Part shown: in pieces, positions 1-10,202 of the stretch
Numbering within the stretch: position 1 is the first letter of the stretch
Layout: each line of letters begins with the position of its first letter
Origin: Acanthaster planci
Taxonomy: Eukaryota > Echinodermata > Asteroidea > Valvatida > Acanthasteridae
Direction of reading: 5' to 3'
Assembly: GCF_001949145.1 (NCBI RefSeq)
Contig: NW_019091514.1
Coordinates: 272,456 to 336,455 of the forward strand
Length of the DNA: 64,000 bases
Notes under the pieces: generated by a model
The model's database searches: none
What the model was told of the DNA's origin: nothing
What the model saw: only the letters and a program-made list of their open reading frames with translations
Translations under genes and position numbers: made by a program

Positions 1-139
1 CTGCTTCATACCCACACGAGTGGTGACCATTGACAGTGGCACCATAAACGGAGCCTCCCAAAGCAATCTCTTAAATGCTCCATTGATCACTGAGGAAACT
101 AAATTTGACTTGGCATCATTTGACACTGGGGACTGGGTT

Positions 140-480
140 CCAATGGTCATGGAATGGTCCTGGGAAAGTCAGGGAAATTTGGGGAAAAAATAGGGTTTCC
201 TGGACTCCTGTGGTCAGGGAAAAAAGTCGTGGAAAAAGTAATATAAATCTGGATCATGCAAGGGTTATTTTTGATGGGCGGCCATTGATGTGGCAACGAA
301 AGGATGGATTTACATACAAGCTGTATGATTTGGCTTTGGTAGTTTTTCAGTTCATAATACCAAACAACTTATTTCTATAAAATGGTATTAAATTCTATGG
401 AAATTTTCATATTTTAGCCCTAAAGAGTATTGGAAAAGTCACGGAATGTGGCTTTCAGATTTCTGCATGAACCCTGTGGA
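140..480. repeat. Degenerate dispersed repeat (GTCAGGGAA / GTCATGGAA motifs)
   Basis: Several imperfect copies of a short unit are visible: GTCATGGAATGG followed by AAGTCAGGGAAATTT near 147-180, TGGTCAGGGAAAAAAGTCGTGG near 212-234, and GGAAAAGTCACGGAATGTGG near 432-451. The pattern resembles decayed interspersed repeats of invertebrate genomes. The family and the exact ends were not identified. No coding function is proposed, since the short open frames here do not resemble known proteins. Confidence 0.35.
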
Positions 481-808
481 GCACTGCCTATATATTTGTA
501 TGCACAAGTTTCTATTTACTACGCCATGTTTTTAATTCCATACAGGATATTATACCGTTAAATGTTCATTGACATCCTTGAACATACAATATTGGGTTAG
601 ACCTTTCCTTTCCGTTTTTCTTCCTTTTTTTGTGTTTGCTGGGAGAAAGAATTTAAATTGCACAAAACATTCCCATTGCTTCACTACAGTTCACAAGTAG
701 ACATAGGCCTCTGGTTTGTCGCTTGGTTCCTAACTTGGTACTTGGTAGAAACTCTTCCGGAATTCTCCACTAGGGAGATTAACAAGGAGGCTCTCAGAAG
801 AGTGGACA

Positions 809-1320
809 CTAATTTGATTTCAGTGGGTTACTGCAGTGAAGTTGTTTGTAGTTATGACTAAAAACTCCTGACGAACTTAGGTGAATCAATGATGGTCTGA
901 TGACAGTTGTTCCGTATTTTAATAGTTTTGGAAACAAGGACTGTTCAAATACTAATGATGAAATATGGGTTCTTTGAAATTGTTTTCTGATGCCCCTCCG
1001 TAACCCCTTTGTTTTAGGTATCAAGATGTATCTAGTGTCTATGATGATGATTTGATGGCAAATTTTGAAGAAGGTTGTGATCTGATGGGTATCTCGTCTC
1101 AACTGGAGGGTGTCCCAGTTTAAAGTTGCCAGCATATCTGTTATAATACTGTTTCTTGAGTAATCTCCAGAAACAAATCTGGCAGCTTTCTGTTGAACCT
1201 TCTCATTAGATGATGTACTGTATGGTTCACTCTATATGGATTCCAAGCAGCAATACTTTATTCCAAATTTGGTCGTACAAGTGTCGGGTAAAGCTTCTCT
1301 TTAATGGATCTGGAGCACGT
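809..1320 (-). pseudogene. Decayed LINE reverse transcriptase C-terminal fragment
   Basis: Read on the minus strand, the segment encodes the familiar tail of non-LTR retrotransposon reverse transcriptases of the CR1/Jockey-like type. First comes SIKEKLYPTLVRPNLE, then a stop and SIAAWNPY. After a frameshift near 1210 it continues as KVQQKAARFVSGDYSRN, LATLNWDTLQLRR, YILIPKT and FEQSLFPKLLK. These correspond to the 'LVRP.LEYA...W.P', 'KVQRRAARFV', 'L.W..L..RR' and 'SFFP..I..WN' blocks of such proteins. At least one in-frame stop and one frameshift make it inactive. The catalytic half of the enzyme is missing. It lies in an intron of the DEX1-like gene, on the opposite strand. The exact LINE clade is not certain. 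Confidence 0.8.
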
Positions 1321-2040
1321 GGAAATTACGCATTATGACTAAACTCGACTGAAAATCAGTCCCAAGCAGTGGAATTCACATGATGATTTGGCTTCTTAAT
1401 TGTTCTGTGCTCAGCGATCTTTTTCATGCAGGAAGTTATCTGTTGAAATATTGCTCAAAATCAGACAGGTTACATGTACATCGCAACAGTGGCATGAGAT
1501 TTTAGTCAGTAAACCCAATTTGTATTCAGAAACAGTCTAGTAGAATGTTTCCTTGTCTTCATTTCAGAAAATTTCTTAACTGCCGTAATATGCACAACTG
1601 CCCCCTCTGTTGCCGAAAAGCTGTTAGTTTGAAGAAACATCATGACACCCTGCTCCAATGAGGCCATGCTCTGATCTACAGCATTCATTTTCACATAAAT
1701 GCATGTGAATAGTACATGTATACTGAGAATTTGTGCACATTCAATTGTAAATTGGATTCTTACTATGTGGACTTTTTCTAGATGGCAAAGACCTTGATGT
1801 GTCTTTCACTTAGTTCATTTTTGCTCGTTCTCAACCAGCCAAACGGGACACTAGGATGGCCTTTCAGAAATGTTGTGCAGGAACAAAGAGCTCTGTAAAG
1901 ACTTGTGGGTAACATTAAGAAGTGATTTATAAGCGGCCATGAAATATTGCTTTTAAAACTTAGTCTGTGCTCCATGTAGCCTCAAAGCAACTTTGATTGT
2001 AATATGAGATATAAACTGTGACTTTTCCCCCTGATTTCAG
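1321..2040 (+). other. Intron upstream of the first visible DEX1-like exon
   Basis: No coding feature was recognised. The stretch ends in a normal acceptor, a pyrimidine-rich run followed by CTGATTTCAG just before 2041. The preceding exon of the DEX1-like gene must lie left of the window, because nothing in 1-2040 resembles the expected upstream beta-propeller repeats. Two TACATGT-type motifs occur near 1471 and 1712. Confidence 0.5.
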
Positions 2041-2237
2041 ATCACGGTCGAAGATCTTGACGGTGACGGACACCTGGAGATGGTCGTCATGGATACTAGC
2101 TCTAATGTGATGTGCCTGGATGTGACTGGGAAGGAATTATGGGATAGCCAGATCTCTGGCTCATCCTCAGCAGGTTCCAGAGTTGCTGATATCAATCGAG
2201 ATGGCAGCCTGGATATCGTCATAGCAACCAATGATGG
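2041..2237 (+). CDS. DEX1-like: DEX1-like FG-GAP membrane protein, internal exon with two calcium-binding loops
   Basis: This is the first visible exon of the gene. It starts in phase 0 after TTTCAG and ends at donor GTAAGT with two bases (GG) carried over. The frame encodes 65 residues with two D-x-D-x-D-G type loops, DLDGDGHLE and DINRDGSLD, 41 residues apart. Such loops mark FG-GAP/integrin-alpha-like beta-propeller blades, where they bind calcium. The order of blades and the spacing (loop, a strand ending in GKELWD, second loop, then IVIATNDG) match the middle of plant DEX1 as I recall it. DEX1 is a plasma-membrane protein needed for pollen wall formation. The rest of the propeller and the signal peptide should be in exons to the left. 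The assignment to the propeller family is firm, and the DEX1 relationship rests on all six exons together. Confidence 0.85.
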
Positions 2238-2746
2238 GTAAGTTTTGGATTGTGTTGACTTTTCTGTGAAAATGGCAGATCAAATCTTGTGTTAATTGAT
2301 AGCAACCCCTTGCATCCATTTGCTTGTTTCTGCGTCATCCAGACTTGGTAGAGACTACAGTTAGGATGAAGTAGACAACTTTGGAATGTAAATCTGATCA
2401 AGAGTTTAGTAGGTCTCACATCCTCAAGGTACATTCTGTAGTCTTCTTTGTTAGCAGATCTGTAGCTGTGTTTTGACACACAAAACTGACTGGCGCATTA
2501 CTGGTGACAGGTGCATTCCCTGGGCTGTCATGAGCAAACATGGTTGTGCCTTCAGCTGCATGCGCATAAAGCCAAATAAAGAGAAATCCATGGCCATTTT
2601 CAAATCCCAATTTTCTTTAGACTTCAGGCTCATTTCAGGCTGTAGAATTTTAAAAATGTTGGAAAAAAATTCCAGGTGTGGAAATATAAAGTGGACATTT
2701 GATATGAAGTTTGGATTTTGCCACCTTTCCCTGGTCTTTGTTTCAG
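2238..2746 (+). other. DEX1-like intron
   Basis: A 509-base intron with donor GTAAGT and acceptor TTTGTTTCAG. Nothing else was recognised inside it. The open frames on both strands look like chance. Confidence 0.75.
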
Positions 2747-2873
2747 GCATATCTGGGTGCTACGAGGAGACACAGGCAAGTTGGTTGCTGGTTGGCCTTT
2801 AGATCTCGGTGGCAGGTTTCTAGCTAGTCCTGTCATCACCAGACTCAAGCCCTCACCTCACCCGCTCGATATT
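2747..2873 (+). CDS. DEX1-like: DEX1-like protein, internal exon (propeller blade)
   Basis: The exon begins with one base that completes the Gly codon split by the previous intron. It then encodes 42 residues (HIWVLRGDTGKLVAGWPL ... HPLDI) and ends on a codon boundary before donor GTGAGT. The 'IWVLRGDTGKLVAGWP' strand pattern matches the 'IYVLSGKDGSIV' type of strand that follows the calcium loop in DEX1-like propellers. The reading frame is closed by stops within about 200 bases if the donor is ignored, so splicing here is required. The call is firm because phases agree on both sides. Confidence 0.85.
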
Positions 2874-3431
2874 GTGAGTCCATGTGTTCCTGGTTTAGTA
2901 GAAAGCGAGTTTTGTAACTCCAGAATTGCTTCAGTTGAAGGTCAAACCAACCAGTTGTGTTTCCAGTTGCCTGACCCCACCTGGACAATCAAAGCAGAAC
3001 CTGTATCTTTCATTAGACACCTTTTGCCAGTTTGCTATCCTGGTTGGCTGAACCAGTCCTACGGGGTTCACTAAAATAGGCTAGTGCAGAAAATTTGCAC
3101 TATAAACAGTCCCAAATCCTCCGATTTCAATGTGATTTTACATACACTCTAGGGGGTTAGGATTAAGGCACTCTACTCAAAAGTATTGACTGACGAACAC
3201 ATAAGTACCTTTGAAAATGTGCTCCATCATTGCAAAGTATTAACTTAACACCTTCTCGCATTTATACATGAAGCTCGCTGTTTTCAGTAAGTTTCAGATA
3301 CAAAGACATTTTGTTAGAAAATATAATGTTTCAATGGAAGGAAAATTTGTGTAAAATCTTTCTTCAAACCTTTTTCAAGCAAGCTCCTATATCCCGTTTT
3401 TAACTGCATTGGGATTTTTGTCAATCACCAG
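2874..3431 (+). other. DEX1-like intron containing a TTAA-ended miniature element
   Basis: A 558-base intron with donor GTGAGT and acceptor CAATCACCAG, which has only a modest pyrimidine tract. It holds one copy of a short dispersed element at 3101-3166, listed separately. Confidence 0.7.
3101..3166 (-). mobile_element. TTAA-ended miniature element, copy 1
   Basis: Read on the minus strand this is TTAATCCTAACCCCCTAG, then AAAATCACATTGAAATCGG, then AGGATTTGGGACTGTTTATA. It aligns over its whole length with the copies at 40225-40297 and 40574-40649. Shared blocks are TAACC-CC, AAAATC/ATTGAAAT and GGAGGATTTG-GGGACT. This copy has lost part of the right inverted repeat. It is non-coding. The TTAA termini suggest movement by a piggyBac- or Kolobok-type transposase, which is an inference. 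Confidence 0.6.
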
Positions 3432-3731
3432 GTCATTGCAGACTACGAAGGTAGTCTTTACATTATATCTGGGGACGGTGCTTGCCTTGAGGTCATCCAT
3501 CTCGAGGAGAACATCATGACCCCAGTATTAGCCGCTGATCTCTTACCCACGACCTCTGACCTGGAGCTGCTGATAGCCAGCAGCGACGGCACTTTGGTGT
3601 GCCTGAAGATGAGGAATGGAACAGAGAGCAGAGAAGGATCCGAGTCGGGGAAGAACAAGAGGGCGTGGTCAGGAGAGGCGTGGCACACTGACACGCCCAC
3701 TTATAACAAGTTCACCAATTGGGACAATGAG
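3432..3731 (+). CDS. DEX1-like: DEX1-like protein, internal exon (last propeller blades)
   Basis: A 300-base exon of exactly 100 codons, phase 0 at both ends. It encodes VIADYEGSLYIISGDG, a strand and turn typical of a PQQ/FG-GAP propeller, then LAADLLPTTSDLELLIASS and DGTLVCLK. The last is a degenerate blade in which the calcium loop is shortened (TTSDLELL). A polar linker rich in Ser, Lys and Glu follows, ending TYNKFTNWDNE. This sequence of blocks parallels the end of the DEX1 propeller and its linker. The donor used is GTGTGA, which departs from the consensus but is the only site that joins in frame to the next exon. Without splicing the frame stops at once (GTG TGA). Confidence 0.85.
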
Positions 3732-4700
3732 GTGTGAAGGCACGACACTGTTAATGCAGAATCAATTGCTACCTAAATCTGCTACTTGAGCTCATGGTGT
3801 ATTACAAAAACCTAAGTTTTCTTTGAGATCTTAGTTAGGTACCCCTGCTTTTCCTGTCTCCAGATTTTGCCTTCAGACATTGTCCTTCTTTGTCAGCCTT
3901 GGATGGAGACCTCTCACTATGAATCGTAAAGCACTAGATTGCGTTTCTTAATAAAAGATTATTGTTTGGAATTCAGAGTGCATTCAAGTGACAGCATCAC
4001 CTGGGCCAACCATGTCATGTGTAAACTCTGGTTCATGCATGTATGACATGGATTACACAGGATGAATGTATGTGTAAACTTGTAAAGCCCTCACTTGGGC
4101 GGCAGGTCAAGCCGGCATCTGCCTCAACTTTGTCTGTGTTGACGTCACTTTGCTGCAGCCTGAAAGTACACACAGCTCTATGGGAACTGGCTATGACTAC
4201 TCTGCCATAGACTCATGCGTAATTTCAGGCCACAGCCATGTAATTCGGACATAGCCCTTCTCTTTATCATAGGTTGAGGGTCATTCCTACTTGTGAACAG
4301 AACCCAAAAGTTGACCAGCTTTCTGTTGCCTGTATTCACAAAAGTCGGCCATCCTGAACCTGAAGCAAGGCAATTAATCTGTGTTACATTTGTCTGAAAA
4401 AATGTCTGGGAATGGTGACATTGAGGTGAATTGTAGATTACCATCCTTGTGCTCTGATGGTAATTCCAAATAATGAAGAAATGTCATGCTGCCCTTATTG
4501 TCCATATGAAAACGATTGTTCAAAATGAGGCTTTATCAATAAGTATAGCAAAATAGTCAGGCTTCTTCCCTTTACAGAGTGTTCAGAAAATGAAGTGATT
4601 CAGGAAGCATGACCCCAGATGGCAATGTTGTGAATACTGCCCATCCTGTAGGCATACCATTTTCTGATTTCATGTTGTCGTTCTGTCTGTATTCCCACAG
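3732..4700 (+). other. DEX1-like intron
   Basis: A 969-base intron with weak donor GTGTGA and a good acceptor, TATTCCCACAG. One perfect CRE-type palindrome, TGACGTCA, is at 4140-4147. No gene or mobile element was recognised inside. Confidence 0.65.
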
Positions 4701-4826
4701 GTTGGCGTTAGTTTCACAGCCAAGACAAAGCAATTAGAGTATGTAGCCGGAAAAACTTTTGTCATCGCATTTGAGATCTTCGACAACAGACCCAAGTACA
4801 TCTCAGACTCCACATATCACGTGCAC
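4701..4826 (+). CDS. DEX1-like: DEX1-like protein, membrane-proximal exon
   Basis: A 126-base exon of 42 codons in phase 0 on both sides, with acceptor CCCACAG and donor GTAAGT. It encodes VGVSFTAKTKQLEYVAGK followed by FVIAFEIFDNRPKY and ends STYHVH. The pattern 'E-V-x-V ... G-K-x-F-x-x-x-x-E-I-x-D' is the start of the beta-sandwich-like region between propeller and membrane in DEX1. It lies on the outer side of the membrane if the topology matches the plant protein. The call is well supported by phase agreement and by the matching order of motifs. Confidence 0.83.
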
Positions 4827-6951
4827 GTAAGTCCAAATCATCTGAAAAGCTGGAGATTTGACAAACTTTTCTTCCTTCTGAATTTCTTCCATAAGTTTGG
4901 CATCCCAGTTCTTGAAGTTTGTATGACTTAAAAGATCTTTAGTCCACTTTTGTTCACTGGAAAGTGTACAGATCTGACATACAGCAGACATACACCAGGT
5001 GGTTATTAATGATCAGACAAGTTATCTGATATTTTGGACGTTCCAAAGGCAAGAAGAACGACATTGGACATTACTGAGTGGAGATTCTATTGCCATTTTA
5101 AGATTTGTTACAAAGAAGTATCCATTCAGTTTTGTTCGTCTAGGTAGACGTTTTCGACAAGAATAAAATAAAATGTGAAACTTCCCAGTCTAGTGGCAGC
5201 TCAATAGCCCTATACACTGATGACGTTGTACAGTGTTCACTGCAGTGCATTGTGGGATAGAATGGGGGTTGTCAGTGCGGTGTAGTCAATTCCAAAGTAC
5301 AATGAATGAACAGTGAACATACATGCAGTATGATGAACATAGAGCGCCAAGGGCACTGTCTCTTCGACAGGTGAACCTCTGACTAGTACAGGATTTGGGA
5401 ACTTTGCTTTATTCTCATACCTGTGCCCTGAAAAACAAAGAAATGCAAGGAAAATACTCTCAGCACAAATAACAATGTGCATGCATTTGCACAGGTTGGC
5501 AAGAGATTAAACACAAACAATTCAAAAACATAAATATATGAATGAAAATTTGAAAGATCAAAAAAGTCAAACCGATGCATGGACAGGAAACATCGTAAAA
5601 GGTAAATGTGGTGAATCATCTCAAAAAGCTCTGAAGAATTGTAAGCATCACATACAGAACTTTGCTTTCCAGAAGATGAAGTGTCCTCAAACTGCCTGTG
5701 GGTCTAGAATACCGAAATCAGCTACCTAAAACAGGGAAAAAGGCATAGTTCCTAAATACACTGTAACCTTGCAGCACTACTGCAATACCAAATGAGGAAA
5801 AGCTAGTGCCAAATATGGAATCTACCTCATGAATATTCATAACATCTTGGAAAAAATGGCGAGTGCATGTGCTTAGGCAGGCCTTGGGTGCACACAAAAA
5901 CTAAGTTCCTAACCTTGTATAACATTCAGTTATCATAGATATAAAAACATAAATGACCAAATATCCACTGTTTCTTGTCCAGAAAACAATATTGAACATT
6001 GCAACCATGTCACCTGAAAAATCGGCTTTGATACTCGGAAAATTTTAAAGCTCAAAATCAGGGAAAGTTTTTGCATGGCACAAGAAAATCATTGACGCGA
6101 CAAGAAACATCATGGCGGCAAAGTATGGCGCCAAAATGTGACTGAAAATTGCGGCACAAATTCCTCATCAAATAACAAACTATGATCACTAACACAATTA
6201 TAATGGAATCTTAAACTCACCAGTGGTGGTCTGGTGTAAGGCTCTTGGGACTGAGTGGTCACAACATGGTGGAAAAACGGGCACTAAAATGGGCTAAAAC
6301 TTGGCATGACTGAACAATGGCGTAGCTTAAGCGAAAAACCACAAGGACCACAAGAGGGCGCTATACTACATTCAACTGCAACTCACAATGCCAAGGGCGA
6401 ACATAACATGCAGACTAGCGGTGAGATATCTGTACTGATGATGCCGATCTTTGCTTTCATGCATGTTTTTCTGTGGTGCTCAGTGGACCGTCGGCCCCCA
6501 CTGGCTTCATCGGACAGTAACCCGGTAAACAAAGTGTGACATCATCAGTGCATGTCTGTTGGAGGTGCCTGTTACTGATGTCTTCAACTGGGTCTAGGTT
6601 TTACTGGCCGCAAATAGACAAGTCCAGGGAGAGGCCATTGTCACGGAGCCATCACACTCATGCATGGGTTTGAACTTGAGCATGTACACCCATTTGGGCA
6701 AGTCACAACACCCCATTGGTCTGAGTGAATTTCAACACGCAAATACCACCTGTGTGCATACAGGATTGCTCTGCAGTAGTCACTAATTTTGGTCATTGGA
6801 TTAGTCTAAAGGAAGGAAACTCAGCCATAGCTCCGTAAGAAACATTTTCCATCTAGCCTCACAATGCCTTTTGTTGTTGACATATACTGCACCACCCTCT
6901 TATGAGACAATTTATAAATACGAAGTATATTTGTCTTCTTTTGCAAAGCAG
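4827..6951 (+). other. DEX1-like intron
   Basis: A 2125-base intron with donor GTAAGT and acceptor TCTTCTTTTGCAAAGCAG. An exon-like open frame near 5144 was considered and rejected because no usable donor follows it. The rest contains no recognised gene or repeat. Confidence 0.65.
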
Positions 6952-7112
6952 ATAACATGTGGGAACATTATCTTGCTGCCTAAAACAATTCTCCTGGAAC
7001 CTGGAATTCACCGAATGAGAATAGCCACACCTGATCGTCCAATCAGAGCAGTCGTCACTGTCCATGTGACCAACCAACATGGCCAATTGTTCAGAGACTC
7101 CTTCGCCGTAAG
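6952..7112 (+). CDS. DEX1-like: DEX1-like protein, juxtamembrane beta-rich exon
   Basis: The exon starts in phase 0 after a long pyrimidine tract and encodes 53 residues plus two bases. Visible parts are ILLPKTILLEPGIHRMRIA, then AVVTVHVTNQHGQLFRDSFA. They match the DEX1 stretch 'PGKYRIKLP ... GTVTVEMVDKNG-x-x-F-x-D-x-F' just before the membrane segment. The donor is GTACAA after AAG, a weak site. The stronger-looking GTAAGG four bases upstream (7108) would break the frame into the last exon. With the chosen donor the split codon becomes AGT (Ser), giving SFAVSFN at the junction, as in the plant protein's SF..SF. The call is good for the exon and fair for the exact donor. Confidence 0.82.
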
Positions 7113-9324
7113 GTACAAATATTCATTCAAACTAAACACCAGTAAAGTTTTCTCTTAATTTTGGGTGAAACTGGAAGACAGGTTAATTAAGGGAGAATTC
7201 AATTGCAGATGTCTAGTGGCAAAACTATCCCATTCCATTTGAAAAAGGTTACCTCATAAATCTCTTCGCTTACCACTTGAAGACTGATTACAGGTGGTTA
7301 AGAGCTCTTTTAGCTGTGAAGCTCAGCTACCTGCATGCTAAGCTCATCCACATGGTTCACAGCTATAAGAAGTGGGCTGCATACAAGTTAATGTCATTTC
7401 AAAATCAGTTACAGGAGTTTTTTTTAAACACATTCATAAATACCTCAGATAGTCTCCCTATTCAACATCATTAAACTTTTAAAATGGCTCACGTTACTCA
7501 ACGCTGATAATTCAATGGCATTAGTTCCATCCATTCTCCTATAAGACCGGCCAAGCACATATTTATTCCCTTAATCAAAGGAATATCTCTGTTGTCAGTA
7601 TCTAACACTAATGAAGCATGTACCATATCAAATGTATCAACGTTTAAAAGAAAACTGAAGCCATCCACTGACCAGCATAACCATATGTGAACTGTCTCTA
7701 CATGGTGAGATGAAAGTTGGAAATTGTCAATCCTCACTACAGTGAGGCTAAACCAGTGAGGTTAAAAGTGTCATCCATTTTTTTCTAGATGAGCCTTTTA
7801 GTACATTTTACTTTGAAATAAAAGTGAATCCTGTCATTACTGTTCTTCTTTGTTAAGCAAAAATTCCCACTCTCAGTGAAAAAAAATGTCTTGCTGGTAT
7901 ATACCCCAATTTATTCAAGCAGCAAAGGGACAAGAATCAACAAAATATGATAAAACCTCCAATGAAAGTGCATTTTGGTTCATCAGCAATGATTTAGTTG
8001 CCACGCCAACATAGTACAAAGCCTTTACCTCGACTGGAACAATTACCAAGGTACCAAGGCCTTTGCAGGCAATTACCTGGCAAAGAATTTATCAGCGAAC
8101 CCTGATATAATTCAGTATTGACATTTTAATTATTGTTGTTTGCCCAACCTTCAGCCTGCACGTCCAAAGGCAGGGGGAAAAAGAATATCACCTTGGAAAT
8201 ATTTAGCCTGGGAAGCGATTCAAGCTTCTTTTTTTTTTTTTTTAATAATTGATGGTTTTTGAAACCTTAATTAGCCGGCTAGAAGTATTATTGTCGGAGA
8301 GAAACATGAAGGATATTATCAAACTTGCTCAAGCGTTCAGTCTAGGTGACATTGGAAATATTATGACAACATAAATCAATGTGGGAAGAACCTGACGTGA
8401 ACGTAGGCATACTGTTCGCAAAAGGGGATATAGAAGGGGAAAAGGACACAGACATTTGTTTGGATAAATCCAAAAAAAAAACAGTGCTGTATTGTTCAAC
8501 AAAATCTGAAGTTCACATTTATTCAGGGGTTTTAGGTGTAACATTCAATATCTGGATTGTCAAAAGCGATTCTCAGTTAATCCCACACATATGGAAAAGA
8601 AGTAAAAATGAGATGTTAGTGTCCATTTTTATTTGTGCTTATCATTTGAGAAGATTGATTGCTGGTACCGTATCATGTTATAATGAACAGTGCCTTGCCA
8701 AAAACTTGGTTGGAATAACATTATTTCCCTTTGGTTCCTAAACATTGCCAGTGGCGTAAGCCAGCGCTGGAAATTAGCGGGGGAGGGGGATGGGGTAAGG
8801 TGCCAGGTGGGGGACGGCTTGCCCTGCCTGGCCATGGAAATTTGGGGAGTGGCACCATATGACGTCATGTGGCTGATATTCATGATAGCGATGTACATCT
8901 GTACTCTGCATTCAGACAGGTGTATTTAAAGCCTCTTAAAAATTGCTTTTACAGTGGTGAGTAATACTAAATGCTTTTTATAAGTCTAACCAATTCTTTA
9001 CAGTCGGCTTCAGGTTTTGGTCACCACAAAAAAGTGGGGGAATGCTTCAATAGTCCATCCCCCCTCACTTCAAAAAGTATATCCCCCCCAGATTTACGCC
9101 CATAAACATTGCAAAATCTACAGCACTAATACCAAACAATGATAACATGGAATTTTATTGACCAGTCAATGTTTATCAATGTTCTAGTGAGATACATTGC
9201 AGTTTCAAATACTCAATTTATATTTCTACGCATGATTGTCTCTTGGCTAAAGTTGTCCTTCATTTATTCCTTTACCCTGTTCCTCCCTTCTAAGAATCTT
9301 TTCCTTCTTTGCTCTCTGTTCCAG
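7113..9324 (+). other. DEX1-like last intron, with a hAT-like insertion
   Basis: A 2212-base intron with donor GTACAA and a strong acceptor, TTGCTCTCTGTTCCAG. It contains a T-run at 8228-8243 and a 356-base hAT-like element at 8749-9104, listed separately. Nothing else was recognised. Confidence 0.7.
8741..9112. mobile_element. hAT-like non-autonomous element with perfect 8-bp target duplication
   Basis: The direct repeat AACATTGC occurs at 8741-8748 and again at 9105-9112. Between them, 8749-9104 starts CAGTGGCGTAA and ends TTACGCCCATA, an imperfect terminal inverted repeat (TTACGCC exact, last four bases degraded). The 8-bp duplication and the CAG start are typical of hAT elements. The interior is G-rich on the left and C-rich on the right and encodes nothing recognisable. 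It sits inside the last intron of the DEX1-like gene. Related elements are at 14622-14823 and 54788-54970. Confidence 0.75.
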
Positions 9325-9463
9325 TTTCAACCTCCAGCTTGTCCAGGAACTCCAATGGCTGTTATTTGCTCCGTTTGTTGTCATGGTGATCCTATTACTT
9401 CTAGTTCATGGCTACCCAGAGGTTGACCTTTTACCTATGACTCAAAGCTTTAAACATAGGTGA
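9325..9463 (+). CDS. DEX1-like: DEX1-like protein, last exon with transmembrane segment and stop
   Basis: The first base completes a Ser codon, then 45 residues follow to TGA at 9461-9463. The sequence begins FNLQLVQELQ and runs into the hydrophobic stretch WLLFAPFVVMVILLLLV, a single transmembrane helix. It ends in a short tail, HGYPEVDLLPMTQSFKHR. DEX1 ends the same way, with a helix after a '..LLKWLLVLP' motif and a short cytoplasmic tail. The protein is therefore predicted to be type I with a very short inner part. Summed with the other exons the reading frame is open over 349 codons. Confidence 0.86.
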
Positions 9464-10202
9464 AAATGTCTAGTTGCTTTTTTGGAGGTCTTTAAAGGTT
9501 ATATAAGGTGACCAGTGTAGTTTTCTCTAACCTACTGGTTTCAATTTACAAGTAATCAATTTTTACCTTCAAATCTCTAAAGCCTTCTAATCTACCAGTA
9601 GGTTTTTGGAGGAGTTTAAGGATAGAGGAAGTTATATCCCAAACACTTTTCACTTTATATGGGTCTTGATGTCCCTTGACTATTACAGCAAAAATGTGGA
9701 GTAGATAAATTCGAGGGTTCAGCAAGGTTCCTTGTGAACATTCTACAGAGGGTTACTTACCTGTGTGTTCTGGTATTGTAGTTACTGAAGTAATTGATGG
9801 TATCACGATATTTTTAAACATTTCAGACTGAACAGCTGTTTGAAATATTTCAGATGCCTATTTTGATAAATTTACACAAATATTAGACCTTCTAAAGTGT
9901 AAGCTTATGAAGATTAAAAACCAAGAACAACCAAAGAGTAAAACATTTATTTAAGCAATATAATCTTCGGCATTCAAACTTGATTGTTCCTCAAATTATT
10001 ATCCAAAAGAAAGTATTAGTTTGAAAAAAGATGTAAATTTTCTGAGCAATTTTCATATTTTCCCAGTTTTTATCCTATGGAAATTACATCACGCTAGAAA
10101 AAAATGATTACTGTGCAGTGACTGTGTCACGTGGCTGTTTTCTTGATGGATTTATCGTAAGAAGCCTCTAATTTAGTCCTTTTTTGATAATGAAATAATA
10201 AA
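9464..10202 (+). other. DEX1-like: Candidate 3' UTR of the DEX1-like gene
   Basis: AT-rich sequence without coding signal follows the stop codon. The first clear AATAAA hexamer on the + strand is at 10197-10202, about 740 bases after the stop. It is a plausible but unproven poly(A) signal. A closer signal of variant form cannot be excluded. Confidence 0.35.

Noticed and set aside
2-190. Open frame at the left edge (CFIPTRVVTIDSG...)
   Set aside because: It does not resemble DEX1 or another family I know, and it runs into a dispersed repeat before stopping. It cannot be supported as an exon.
5144-5259. Exon-like frame after TTTGTTCGTCTAG (VDVFDKNKIKCET...)
   Set aside because: It could follow the exon ending at 4826, but no GT donor of usable quality occurs before its stop. 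The exon at 6952 joins 4826 directly in phase 0 and matches the family.
7108-7113. Donor GTAAGG at 7108
   Set aside because: It looks better than GTACAA at 7113, but it leaves phase 0 and the last exon needs two carried bases. Using it would lose the transmembrane frame.
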